Source: Pterobdella sp. o SKG-2022 (taxonomy: Eukaryota > Annelida > Clitellata > Hirudinida > Piscicolidae). From it: 64,000 nucleotides of DNA. Positions within the stretch are counted from its first letter, which is position 1. The number at the start of each line of letters is the position of its first letter. The position numbers were made by a program, and so were the translations under genes. Positions 1 to 12,868 of this stretch are shown in pieces. The notes under the pieces were generated by a model. That model saw nothing but the letters and a program-made list of their open reading frames with translations, was not told the DNA's origin and made no database searches. The stretch covers positions 9,995,868 to 10,059,867 of the forward strand of contig OZ038322.1 in assembly GCA_964035795.1 (NCBI GenBank), written 5' to 3'.

Positions 1-2402
1 AATTAAAACTACACATTACTCATTTTAAACAATGTCATACTTTAATGGCATCTTTGTAGGCCCTATTCATACGATCTTCATGGTGATGGCTGTGCTGGTA
101 TTTGCCAATCCATTCAAGCTCTGTACTACCTCTTCTCGGCATGTTTTAAGTACTGGTGTAGTTTAGTGTTGTGTGGTGGAGTGTGCTGTGCTGAGATGAG
201 GGTTGATAGGATTTGGTGTTGTTTAAAGGTGTTTTAGTGGTATTATTGGCACCTAAACAGTTTTCCGTTTCAAATGTATGTAAAAATCAAAACTTATATT
301 AAAAGTCTTTATGAATAATTTTTGTTTTCATAATATTTTTATGAATCAATAATATTGAGTTTTTCTTAAAATTTTTGAAGAAATACTCATCATTAATATT
401 GGAAACAATATCAACAAACTATCAAACTTTTATTGCTGTATGATGCGTTTGATTTTTTTGCGGAGTTTTGATGGATTATTCGTAAGCAAATAAATCTCTA
501 TAATTCATTGCTCGATAAGCTAAAACTCTTGAAAAAGTTTATTTTTGTTTGATTTATGAAATAAATTTTTTTTTTTTTTTTGGTGAAGTATTTTTGAAGT
601 TTTTCGACAACAAAAACCATGTTTGAAATAATATGGGTCTTTAAACAAAGAGTTTTTACAAAAAAATATATGAAGTATTGTATTTTGCTAATACCTTTTT
701 TATGTTAATCCTATATAAACAACCTTGCATTCGGGAGCTGAAAGTTGTCTGTTTATATGTAAAATAACACTCTTTTAAGCTATGCTTTCACAATAACATG
801 AAAATAGAAAAATAACGACATTTTCTATTTTTATTGTTATCATAAAACAGAAGTAAACAGCTTTTTTCGTATTTCAATTTGAACATAAGGTTTTTAATAA
901 TTAACCAATAATAGCTAATTGAGATAATGAAAGACGTTTTGAGTTTTACGATTTATGAATGTAAGTGAGTGCATTAGAATTTCGCACATCTCACACAAAA
1001 TTTCTGCTTATATTAGGTTAGTATTATGGGTATTTATACTTGGAATTTGAAAAATTATCATTAAAAAAACTATTATTATTTTTATTATTATTTTCATTTC
1101 AACCCAAAAAACAAAATAATCATTAATTATAGAATACTTCAAATAAAATTTAAAATACCTTATAGTCAGGAGCTTGCGTAAATGATGGTTCACGGACTAT
1201 TGAAAGTTTTTTGGAAATCATGCCTTATATACAGCATATTTGTGGTATGTGCATGAAGCAAACTAAGGTATGCTCGTATCAATGAATAATGCGATTTAAA
1301 AACAAATTTCGAGAACTAAATTTCTATTTCCGTCTGGAGTTTTTTAATGGTGAATGGAAGAGTGAGGAATTTTAAAAAACTTTTAATTTTTCTTGTTATT
1401 AAGCATGAAAATTGATTCATTATTATTTGATCAAGTTATTAATAACCTACAGAATTTTAAATAAATACATAACGGTTATTAAATATGAACTGACGGATGT
1501 TTGGCTGCTGTTAAAGCAGACTGAATGGTTGAAAATCTTCAAATATTTGTTTTTCGCTTGGATGTTTGAGTGAGTAGATAGACTCAAAATATTTACAACC
1601 ATTTTTTATTCATTTTTTTCACTTATCGAAACAAACCAACCAGTCATTAAAAACTAAAAATATGCGACTTTTATTTTCAATTTTTCCTTTTAAAACGTTA
1701 ATTCTCAAAACAAAAACGATTGGAATTTACTTCCAATTAGTGGAAAGTATGTAACAGTTGTTTAAATGATAGGCAGTCAATGCTCTAAACACCTTTGCTT
1801 CCTCTTATTGGTAATCCCCGAATGAGGCTCATTAGACCATTCTGAAAAGCCATTGAGAAAACTCAGTTGTTTATCAAGACTACCTATTATAGCTTTAAAC
1901 ATCTGAAATTTATCACTAGAAATGTAGCAACATAGCCATTTTGGAAAAATAAATTTTAGCTTGAGTATGTCTGAAATAAAACGATTTCTCTCAAGTGTGT
2001 GGCTTGTGATGTTGCTAGTCTCATTCATAAAACCATACGGTAATGTGTACTGGGTATTTCATTGGCGCTTTGACAAATACTTCATTTCATTGAGAATATT
2101 TTCTTTTTAGAAATTCATTTGATATATCAAATAACACAAAAAAAAACAAGTATAATTCGTTATAAATTCTATCCTTTTTAGTTTGATTTTAAATAGCAAA
2201 AAGATCAAATCATGATTCGAATCAATGTTTTCCTTCTTTAATTAATCGAAATTTCTTCAAACCAAACTATTTCAAATAACAGTGATACTATGATTAATAA
2301 TAACAATAATAAAGGTAACAATAGAAATAATATTAATAATTAAAATAAGTGACTTGAAAGGTAACGAATGAGAAGCAAAAAAAAACAGAACCGCCTATGT
2401 TG
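1..2402. other. Gene-free flank upstream of window genes
   Basis: AT-rich sequence with no exon I can support. A G/T-rich patch lies at about 140-245. A short open frame on plus at 34-166 contains a hydrophobic stretch, but no family was recognised and no neighbouring exon continues it. The part nearest 2402 probably includes the ILRUN 3' untranslated region, since ILRUN ends at 2403 on the minus strand. Confidence 0.5.
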
Positions 2403-5325
2403 TCAGGTCTCCATAATGTCAGAGTCAAGCGTATTATTTTTATTATTATTCAATAATAAATTATTTTTGTTAGTATTATCATTGTTATTAATATTATCAC
2501 TACTACTAGTCCTAGTATTTAAATTATTATTGTAGGTTATAGTTGTGGTTGTGCTAGAAAAATTATTATTATTACTTGTTATATTATTAAAATTAAATGT
2601 TTTGTTGTTATCAGCAAAAAAATCAGTAAAATTATTATTATCAACATTCACGACCATACCATCATCATCATCATTAATGGCGTCTTTATTTATATGGCTG
2701 GCTTGGAGGGTGATGTCTAATTGTCGTTCTTCTAACTCTAAAGGTGTCAGCACTTTCAAAAAAATGTACAAGGGATCTGAAAATTAACGATAATAACATT
2801 AGAATGACAATCTTCTTTAAGAGAAGCAAAATAACCAAATATTTGTATAATTATCATTTTACACTAGCCAAAATCAAACAAGTATATTTAGGAACACAAA
2901 TAATTTTATTGAGATACAAAGCTTTTCGTTAACTAACTAACATTTTCAAGTAGCTCAATAGAATGATAGTTATGATTTGTAATTAAAAATTCCGCCACTT
3001 GCATGCTTCAAACGATAAGCACAACTACATTCATCATCATACCACTAAATGTCCTGCACACATCACATGCCATAATGCCAACCTCCAAACAACTGGCCAG
3101 TAAAAGAGCTGAGTCTCCAGATGGCTTGATAAAAGCCAGGCTGCGAAGGTGCTGTGAGTTCAATGGTGGCAATTGTGGTGCATGATGGTACGATATTGTC
3201 GATTGACACTCTATCCAACAATGATAATCTGTGGCCATCTGTGTATCGTGCTGTCAAGCCTGTGGGCCATTGGTTGGAGCCTGGAAGAGTGGAGATGTGA
3301 TGATTAAAAATACAACATGCTTGAAGTGTTAACTTGCAAACAATATAATAAAAATAATGGTTTCTATGTTTATTAGCCCACAAAGCTTTTCGATTTACTG
3401 TGAAAATATCTTCAAATGCATCCAATTTCACAATTGTTTTAATAGATTCAATGGATGAAACTAATGGTCCAAAAGTAAGATGAAAAACTACTGTTGAGAA
3501 ACTGCCATGGCGTTAAATGCATCCGAGCATCTACGTTCACTGTTGTAACAGTGTGAAATTGTCATGACAGTAAACACCTGTATCAATACAGAAATATGAC
3601 AGATACTGCTAATTGAAAACGACCAAGAAAATGACAGATCTTGAATTGAGATAATGAAAGATTGATGGAGTTTTTAGTGAACAAGCTGAAAATGCAGTAA
3701 GTTAATAAAAAGTATATGAATTTTTGCAAATGAGTCATAAAAATTTCCAGTCTAGTATGGCAATAAACTGCACCCAACTTAGTGCATGTGGTTGCAGGCA
3801 CATTTTTTGTTCCCCTCATGATATCAGTAATCTGGTGGAGATAACTATATGGTGATATTCTAGTGTTGCTGCCACTCGGCTTGGTGAATGATCTTATTAC
3901 AAGAAGCAGCAGATCTTAAATTCAAAGAATTTAAAATTTGACTTTGCTAAAAAAGTTCTATACAAAGTTTGTCTTAAGAAAACGACTTATTTTAAAATTA
4001 TAATATAAATAGTATTAATAGACGAACTACAATTACTAGATACTATCTAATATGTATAATAATAAATTAAGAGCTTTTACTCAAATGAAATCAGGCATTC
4101 ATTTGATCAAATCAATAAAAATTTTTTGAATTTTATTAGTCTGGACATTTGCCCAATTGTCAGCAGATATTTAAAAAAAAAAAATATTCTTTATAAATGA
4201 ATTTTTTTATGTTTATAGCTAGAACAGTTTACAGAATAGCTAGAATATTTTCATCCAAAATATGTCTGAATCAATACTTAATACATCTGTGAAATAAATA
4301 TTCAGTGACAAAAAAATCTGAATACATTAAGCATAGTAAAATTCCTATTTCAAACAGTGATTACACCTACAAAAATAACTTCCCATGGGATATTAATTGA
4401 ACGACTTGAAAAGTATGATTTTGTGTGTTGAAGTATAAAGATTAAATGAAGTGCTTATGAGTATATTCGATTTTAATATTCATTTTTTAAATAAATGAAA
4501 ATCATTTGATATTTGTGCATATTTCATAGTTGAAAGAGTAGAGTATCTAAATAATTTTTCAAAAATTTAGCTTTGGAGCTCGAGCTAAAAATATGTTAAG
4601 GATAAAAATGTTCCAAATAATAGGAACTATTAGCTTGATAACATGCAAATAAATTTTTTTGAATAAAACAAAACAAAATATATATAAAACATATCTTAAA
4701 AAATATCAATAAACCATGACTATATATTAATTAAAAAAATTGTTGAAACCTGTGTTTTTAATTTCCCAAGAGTAAGAGATTTTGGAGTCTGGCTTGGCAA
4801 GATAAACATCATTATCGTCTCTGTTTGGGTCTGCAAGAAAACTGACAAAAGAGGCATTGTAAGCAATGGATAGAGGTCCTTGAAGCAGAAAAGGTTCTTG
4901 ATTATATTCAAAATATGTGCTGACTGCTGCCTGTAAGTTCCTGAAATTAATTTATTATAATTTTGAAATTAAAAATTATTGTGAAATGAAGTTTTTTATG
5001 GGAATATTCAAAGTTTTGGGTTGAGCATAAGTTGAAATATTTAGGAAGGTATTTAAAGCTTTAATTGAATGTGACATTACAAATTCAAAGTCAAAAACTT
5101 ATCTATGAATAAAAATTTGTAATGTTTTGAAAAAATTACGAAGTACCAATTGTTCATTTCAAGGTAGAAGACACACACGTCCCTCGCAGGCTCTGAAGCT
5201 CCAAAAAGAGCTTGAAATTGTTTGATTAAAACTTCTTTGTCTTGTGTTCCCATGCAACTAAATTGTTGAAGCAGAAGTGTATCTATATCCACAGAGTCAA
5301 CGCTACTGACTTCCATATTCGACAT
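2403..5325 (-). CDS. ILRUN: ILRUN (C6orf106)-like protein, 4 exons
   Basis: Exons on minus: 5147-5325, 4750-4940, 3083-3280, 2403-2776. Phases agree and give 313 residues. Residues 12-75 match the UBA-like N-terminus of ILRUN, including the segment QQFSCMGTQDKEVLIKQF and the MNNWNLQAAV border across exons 1 and 2. Exons 2-3 encode the FW/NBR1-like domain (SYSWEIKNTG, then NQWPTGLTARYTDGHR and PGFYQAIWRLSS). Exon 4 closes the domain (GDPLYIFLKVLTP) and then becomes an Asn/Asp/Thr-rich disordered tail from about residue 220. In vertebrates ILRUN binds p300/IRF3 and dampens interferon and TNF transcription; the same role here is inference. The tail is largely encoded by AAT/AAC triplets and does not resemble the vertebrate tail. 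The ATG at 5325 was chosen because it precedes the conserved UBA-like block closely. Confidence 0.88.
2425..2650 (-). repeat. AAT/AAC triplet-rich coding tract (poly-Asn)
   Basis: The last ILRUN exon is dominated by imperfect ATT/AAT triplets (minus-strand AAT, AAC, GAT), encoding runs such as NNNN and NNKN. The tract stays in frame, so it looks like a microsatellite tolerated inside a disordered protein tail. Confidence 0.7.
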
Positions 5326-5787
5326 TATTACGAAAATTTATCACGCAATAAAACGAGTTTTGTTTATTATAGAAATTTGAATTGAGAATGAAAACAAAAA
5401 ACATAAAGAATAATTTATTTAAAATTTATAGTTATAGAGATTGCAAAAAGTGAAACTTAAATTTGTTGTTGTTTTACAGCTGGTTGTGATATCACTCCAA
5501 AACGCCATTAATGATTGGATGCGTTCTTACTTACTCAAAACACTTACGAAAAAAAATGTCATTGCTTTCATTAATTTATGGAAATTTCTTTAAATTTCAA
5601 AAATGTTTTTCAGTATTTCGATCGTCATTCTTATAAGATATTATCATTTAGTCGATAGGTTTTGGCGTATAAGAGATTTATTTCTCTATTAATATTTGAA
5701 TCAAACATATATTTGTGCTTTAAATAAAAAGAAGTATGACTATGTCAAATAAAATTTTTTGAATTGTATGAATTATCAAAAAAAATT
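5326..5787. other. Short spacer between CH-domain gene and ILRUN
   Basis: 462 bp separate the stop codon of the CH-domain gene from the ILRUN ATG, both genes reading on minus. It must hold the 3' end of one transcript and the promoter of the other. A minus-strand AATAAA is at 5677-5682. No TATA box is obvious. Confidence 0.5.
5677..5682 (-). terminator. Candidate polyadenylation signal of CH-domain gene
   Basis: AATAAA on the minus strand about 106 bases past the TAA at 5788-5790. The position suits a short 3' UTR, but in AT-rich DNA this hexamer also occurs by chance. Confidence 0.4.
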
Positions 5788-8167
5788 TTAAAATTCATGT
5801 TTAGGAGGTTCAGGACCTTGGTATTTGACAGGATATCCTTTAGCGTTAGCCTGCAATAATGTAACAAACCAAATTAAATTAAATTTCAATTTTTGAAATT
5901 TTAAAACTCAAAAACGTCAAAACATTTTATAAAACTGAATATTTAATTTTTAAAATCATAAAAACTCTAACTCCAACACTATTCATAAATATAAACCTCA
6001 TAAAGCCAAAAAACCTTAAATGAACATAATGATACAACCACAAATCCAAGCTGGTTGAGACAGTTGATAACGTTAAGAAGGGGTCCTTTTCTACACTCGT
6101 ACAGATCTGCTGTTTGGAATAGGGCACTTTCTGGAACCTAGTTAGTGGGTTTGAAGCTTTCTTAAACTTTCAATGCTTATACATTAAAAACTTTCTCAAC
6201 AAAAAATTTTTATTTAATGTATCAAAAATATCTAATTTTACCCAGCTTCAATTAAATTCCATCAAAAACATCTATCTTTAAGTTTTCAAAATATTTAACG
6301 CGTTAAAATTAATTTTGAAGCATTAATCCCGTTGAAATAAACGCATGATTTCTTGAGAGACCTACCCCGTAAGCCCTACACGCCGTGTTAAAATTCTCAA
6401 TATTGTTCATGGCCACAAAACTTTTTCCTGCTCCCTTTTCGTTGAAAGAGGCCTTATTCGATCCAGATAACTTATTTACGAGCCTGAAAAAAGTTGAGTA
6501 TTATAAAATTTTTGTAATTATAATTTTTTCACAAACTTATAATTTTCAAAATTCACTTTTAAGAAGATATCTGCAACATTGAATTCCCTAAATTTATTAA
6601 TAGAGAAAATAACTATATAACACAATATAATTACAAATTTTATTATAGTGGAATAGACTTCAAAAGGTTTTGTGCCATAGATTTAAGAGGTTCACTTACT
6701 TGCACAAGATCACTCCATCCTTTAAGTACTTGCTGATGTCTTGCCACGAGGAACTTTTCTGTTTGAAAGTTTATTATTAATTTAACCTCATCGGGCAAAC
6801 AATGATTTAAAAAACATGTGTCAAGATTGGAAATTAATATTTATAACATTTTTATCGTTAAAAACATCTTCATAAATTCACACTTGAAGCGTATTAAATT
6901 TACATAAAAATATTTATATGAACAAAAAAATATAATGAATAAACATAAAATACACAAATTAATACATACGTTATGTCTAAACTACTTATTCATAGTGCAA
7001 ATATTTTTAGCACATAGCAAGAAGTGGGTGGTGAAACTCAACATTGCATTTACCCTACATTCGAAAACACGCACATGCTAAAACACAAACATGAACACAC
7101 ATACGCAATGAGGGGCATCGGAACCAAAGACTGCAGAGATCCACTCAATAAGTTTTTGTGGGGTTCCCAACTTTTCCTGCTCTTCGTATTTCTGCCATGG
7201 TGTGGAGAGCATTAAGTATAAAGTAATGTTGTTACTAACTTATAATTGTTACTACTGACGATGGTTTTATTATGAATCGAGAAGCTTCGAAATAAATTTC
7301 TGGAAATCTTTGTGTTATATTTTTTACCAAAATCGTTACTGTTATGTTTATATTGATTAGTGTAGTTAAAACTGATAACACTGTTACACAGAGCAAAACT
7401 TAAATGATAGAATAATGGGAAAACGAAATTTATCGCAGTAGAGCTGAAAAGCTTTCGATATAACCCACATCTTGTAATACAATCTAACCCTCAACTCAGA
7501 GTTAAGCCGACTTCCTAGATAAATATATTTGAATCTTCCCGTATCTTATCAGAATAGGTATCTTATATCATTTCTTTAATCTATTTGCTAAAACCAATCT
7601 TTTTAAACAGCTTATATGAAGCGCTTTAAACGCTAGACAATAGCGTTGTATTAAATTGGTATATTAGATAAAAGTACACCAGAACTTCTGATATTAAGAT
7701 GTTTCACCCATGACGGAATAAATCATCTTTGAGGGAATGTAGCGCGATCGATGTGAAAATAATATTAAATAAGTTACCGTAGTATGTTATGATAAACGTC
7801 GAGAATGTTTTGATAGCAACTTGTTATCCAGCGTACAACAAGGAGGAATAAGATTAATGGCCATTTAAAAAGTTTTTTTGAAAAATTTTATTTTTATATG
7901 TAACGTAAAAAAATTGTTTTGATACTTATTTCTAAAAAATGACATGGTTTTTTTAAAAATTTTAGGTATATAAGTTCTTATTCTGATTTCAAATAACTAA
8001 AAACTTTACAGTACAACAGTAATCAAACCTAATTAAAGCAATTACGCCAATTTGAAACTAATGAAAAATAGATCAATCAAAAGCACACAAAACATCAAAC
8101 GAACCTCTTCGAACTTCAACTCAAGTCTGAATGCATCTCCTGATTTCTGTGCTCTCAACCCCGCCAT
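5788..8167 (-). CDS. Calponin/transgelin-like single CH-domain protein, 6 exons
   Basis: Exons on minus: 8105-8167, 7105-7191, 6700-6758, 6362-6483, 6039-6130, 5788-5850. All phases agree and give 161 residues. The product starts MAGLRAQKSGDAF and continues with a calponin-homology domain at about residues 32-140. Diagnostic pieces are KLIEWISAVFG, YLKDGVILCKLVNKL, MNNIENFNTACRAYGV and ALFQTADLYE, the usual order in transgelin, calponin and Mp20. The tail ends KGYPVKYQGPEPPKHEF. This family binds and bundles actin, often in muscle. No calponin (CLIK) repeat is visible, and the protein is shorter than typical transgelins (about 190-200 residues), so it is close to a CH domain alone. The donor of exon 4 (GTAG|GTCTC) was set by phase and family alignment. 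Its exact orthologue cannot be named. Confidence 0.87.
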
Positions 8168-11100
8168 AACTATGAGCAGATCAGTTTATTATTACATATT
8201 CACTTTTTTAATACTTCAGGGTGTTTAACAATGCATTGGAGTACTTAATAATCTTCAAAAAATTCATTGTATTACTTTAAAACTTCAATAAAATTATCAT
8301 TCGATTCCTGTTTAGGTTCTGCTTATTGAATCTTTTTCGTTGTATAAAGAATTTTCAAAATTTCAAACTTTGAATCAACTATAAGCTACTATAAACTAAA
8401 ATAAATTGAAATCCATTTGTTTTACAATCAAAAATAAGTTATCACTGGTTTACCTTGATTTTGAGCTCTAAACCACAAGCAAAGCGATTTTCAAGAAAGT
8501 TCCAGAGTTTCATACTCACATACATTACCATTTTTATACTATCAACTCCTATAGTAGTTTTATTATAAAACATATGTGTAATATATAAATAGCTGGTATT
8601 TATGTAGTTTATAAAATACTAGTTTTATCAAGTAATTCAGATTTTCTTAAAAATGTTAACTTAAAGTAAAAATTTTAATATATGTTTGACTTAAAGTTAA
8701 TATAGTACTAACATTTTATCATTAATTTCATTTACCATGAAGCTTCAATATAACTAAACGAATAAACAATAAAATATATAGATGCATATAATGAAAAATG
8801 GAAAGGTATAATGAATGGATGAATGCGTTTTCACATTGTTGAGAGCAGTGAGGAATTCTGCTTGTGATTCATACTTGAAATACTTGAGAGTTTCAGGTAG
8901 ATTTGTTACAAATGCTGATGAGAAAGAGGAAAGAGATAAAAGGAAGTTGTAAGAATTAATGATGAAGATGATGAAAAGGATGATGATGGAGGAGAAATAC
9001 TGGTGGGAGCCTAATAATGATGATAATTAAGAGTAAAAACCATGATTAAAAAAGTGAAAAATAGTTTTGAAGTAGTTAAAAAGGGCGAGAAAGAAAATAG
9101 TGAAAAGATGATATTCAAATGTTAAAACGAATGTTTGGAAATGTAAATTATGATAAAGAAAAAGGTATCAAGAAGTGAATGATGATAAAGAAAATGATAA
9201 TGATGATAAAGTTAATGGTGTTGATGAAAACGGTAATGAAGATGATGAAGATAACGCTTATATTGACAAGAATTTCCAAAATAACCCATTTCAAGCTATT
9301 TGGCGAATAACTTATAATAAGTTCAAATTAATAAAAGAATCTCAGTAATTATAAATATCATTTACAAAAATTTTATTCTCAAATAGTTTAGAAATAAGAT
9401 TATGAGTTACTGTTTAATAGTTTCATACCCCTATATTTGAAATAGCATTCCTAGGTTGGGTTTGAAAGTATTATTCAAATGCATTAACCCTGAATCATCC
9501 CAGTTATTTTTAGAGTCAGTTTAAAATTAAAAATGTATTTTTAGTACTTCATGAAAATGTTTTGATGAAATGAATAATTTTATTTATTTCAAATTTTTCA
9601 CGTTTTAAAATGAAATTCACTTAAAATTTGATTCTTAAATACATAGAAAATAATTCAAAAAGAAACAAATTCGAGAAAGCTATGAAGATACATTTAAAAA
9701 CTGTTTTAAATCGAAAAATATCAAAACAAAAACTAAAGAAATTATTTATCTCAGACATGAGCAGATCCTATAAACTTCCGCATCATAAAAACTCTTCGAG
9801 GAATTTTTACTACCTTATTATTACCAATATGCTTTGAATATATCAAAGCAAGTATGTGTATATTTGTGTTCGTATGCATGCCAGGGTTTGAAGAATTACT
9901 CTGGTTGAGATTACAGATACAACGACGATAACGATCTACATCTTACATTGTGGTGCTAAAATCGGCTTTATAATAGGGCAAGATTACTTACTCAATTATA
10001 ACTAGTCTGTATATATTAATGTTTCGAAAAAAAAATTTCAAATTTATTTGATTTTTTAAAATATTTATTCAGAGAATATCAAATGATCAAATAAATACGG
10101 TTGAACTAGTAATTGAAATTAAATTTTTAGCAAATGAAAGATCCGACGAGTGAGTTAAAAACACAACTGAGTGAGCTAAAATACCAAAGTATCAAAATAA
10201 ATATGTTCTGTTATTGTTTTTCAATATGAATTATCTATAGTTTTAAAATAATGTGATTGAAAATTCCCTCCTTTTGAAGTTGAAAACGAAAAAAAACCTA
10301 CAAAAAAACACGTGGTGGGTGGAGGATAATAAAGTTTATTTTAACAACGTACAGAAATATACAGCACGTTCAAATGAAAACTAAAAGTAATAGGAATAAA
10401 ATCTAAAATGAAATAAAATACAAACATAATACTTCAGCTTCATGACTGTGAGAACATGGTAAAAGAATATAATTAAAAATATTTAACAATGATTAATGAT
10501 GACTTTAGATGTTAAGTATAAAAAAAAGGTAAATAATTTATATAATATTTCAAGCATTGATATAATTAGTTGTGTTGTTACTATTATATCTTGCGATTGA
10601 AAAGAAAACCGCTTCCGAAATGGCTCAAAAAATATTATGAAACTTGGAAACTGACAGACTTGCAAAACTGAACCTTAGATACTTCTGAAAAATTTGCTTC
10701 ACTCATGATTCACCACTCAGTTAGGTGAGAAAAAATATGAAATTTGGCATTTGCCTGAGTTTTCACACTACTAAACTGATTTTAAAATAAATTTCATATT
10801 TATAAATAATTTAGTTGAGCCTGAATTTCAAAGACCAAAAATTTGAGAAATTTGGAAAAACTTGTCAAAACCACAAAACAAATATTACAGAAATCCCGAG
10901 ATGTCTTAGAGTCCAAAGATATATTTTTAAAGTGTTCATTAGGCTGATAATCTTATCATTTTGTTTGTTATGGATAGGATGTATAGTTTATTTTAGGAAG
11001 TGTTTTATGTAGATTGTATTCGAGTGGAGATTTTTATTGTGAGTTTGATTTGATTTGTGTGGGTCTGGGAAGTTTATTGTGTGATTAGTGTGGAAAACTG

Positions 11101-12868
11101 TTTGTTTGTGGTTTCTGTGTGGTTTTTGTGAGTTGAAGTGCTTGTGTGTGTTTGAGATGTTTGTGAGAGCAGTTGAGAGGTGGTATTGACAAAGAAGAAA
11201 GTTGATGTGCTATAAAAGCTCTAAAAAAAATTATTAACCCAATTAAAAGCCAGAAAATCACCCTTTCTCAAACAATACATACATAACATAAACAAATTTT
11301 CCACTACGATGGATCACTACTTATAAAACACCTTTTCAATTGCATCAAACTGTCACGCCTAAACACAAATCGGTCTAGACAGACCCCGAAGGTGCAGTTG
11401 GTTTGTGTCAAAACTCTGTAATGATGGTGACTAATGGACTAGAAAGGGCTTTTACTCTTCACTAAAGAAGAAAAAATGCCTTAGATAAAACTGAAAATAA
11501 ATGACATCAAAAAATGCTATATGAACATACGTTATAATTTTTTGAAGAATATTACGAAATATTGTTTTTTCAAAAGTTTTTGTCAAAAAGTTTTGATATA
11601 TTCGTATCTTATTCTTTCGAATTGCGTGGGATTAACACCTACATCGCATATTAGAAAAAGATTTCAAAAGTTTATATTGCGAAGAACAAAGTTTTTCAAT
11701 GCAAAGAATCCTACCCATGCACTACTGCGTGATCCAAGACCAACAACGTTTGGAGCGGGAAGACCTCGCCATTGCAAACAACACCGGGGTGCTAAGTTGA
11801 TTGCATTGCCTAATATTTACCAAAGATTTCGATGAGTTTGTTTGAGAAAAGGTTGATGAATGCAATAAAACAAAAGGTTTGATGTGAGGCCTTGAATTAC
11901 CACTGCTAATCCGATGGTTCACCACAGAGTGACCAAAGACAATGGGTAACATTAGATTATGAGCTGCAGTTTCTGAACCATCATGCTAACAAAAAATTTT
12001 TCTACAAGCCAAATCAAACTGGATAACCGAAACACGACTGGGTCATAACGTCAGCTGAGTATCTTTAAAAATTCCATAAGAGATGCCATGTGATAGTCTT
12101 GGATACCGGATAATTTAAAGAGAACCACTTCACGTTAATTGGTTGAATCAAAAAGTAGACCCACTATAACATTCAATGTTGAATAAATATAAATATATGA
12201 TAACATTTATGCATCTTACGAACGCTGGTTATGTTGGGTAGTTGGAAAAAAGTAAACTACATCTAGTTTGAGAACAACATTAATAGTTATTGATTATAGT
12301 ATTAATATTGTTCATTATACTATTAACGTTGTTGTGATATATTTTTGTTTCTAAATATTTTTTTTATATAATATTTTCGAAATTATAACATTTTTACATA
12401 TGAAAGACCCAATAAGTTTCTAGGAAAGCAGATTGGCAGGTCAATTTCGACCAATTAAATCCAGTGTAGACAGTATGTGACCAATCAGGAAGAAGTAGGA
12501 CAACACGGGTTGTCTAAGGTTACAATAACATCTATTGCGTAGACTTCTGTAAATGATGATATGGTTCATTGTGATTTAAAGTTTTAATATGGATAGAAGT
12601 TTATAAATAAAATTTATTCGTATATGGAGCATTTAATTATTTTAAAACTATAAATACTTTTTTTAAACTATGAATACAACATTTATTTTTTATGGTTAAG
12701 ACAAAAATGGAATATTTGAAAAAAAATCTTTCAAATTATCGCTGAAATATTCATGTATTGAAACAGCCAAAGTACCAGATATATGCAGTATGAAAGGTCG
12801 ATCGTAGGATGGATGAATAGGCAGTGTTTTCAACTCGTTTGTTCCTATCTCCCCACCTTGATGCAATC
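8168..12868. other. Intergenic region, mostly featureless
   Basis: 4.7 kb between the first exon of the CH-domain gene and the minisatellite. It contains a GAT/GAA-rich patch (about 8930-9255) and a T/G-rich patch (about 11020-11190). A stretch of less AT-rich sequence at about 11640-11960 has short open frames on both strands but no recognised family. It could be old mobile DNA. No tRNA or other RNA gene was recognised. Confidence 0.45.
8930..9255. repeat. Purine-rich GAT/GAA low-complexity tract
   Basis: Imperfect GATGAT, GATGAA, GAAAA and GATAAA strings on the plus strand, with stops in each frame, so it is not read as a coding region. It resembles a degenerate trinucleotide microsatellite. 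Confidence 0.55.

Noticed and set aside
34..166. Possible exon with a hydrophobic segment at the window edge
   Set aside because: Short, no family match, no neighbouring exon in phase inside the window.
11521..11952. Open frames on both strands in less AT-rich sequence
   Set aside because: No recognisable motif or splice partner; may be old mobile DNA but cannot be supported.
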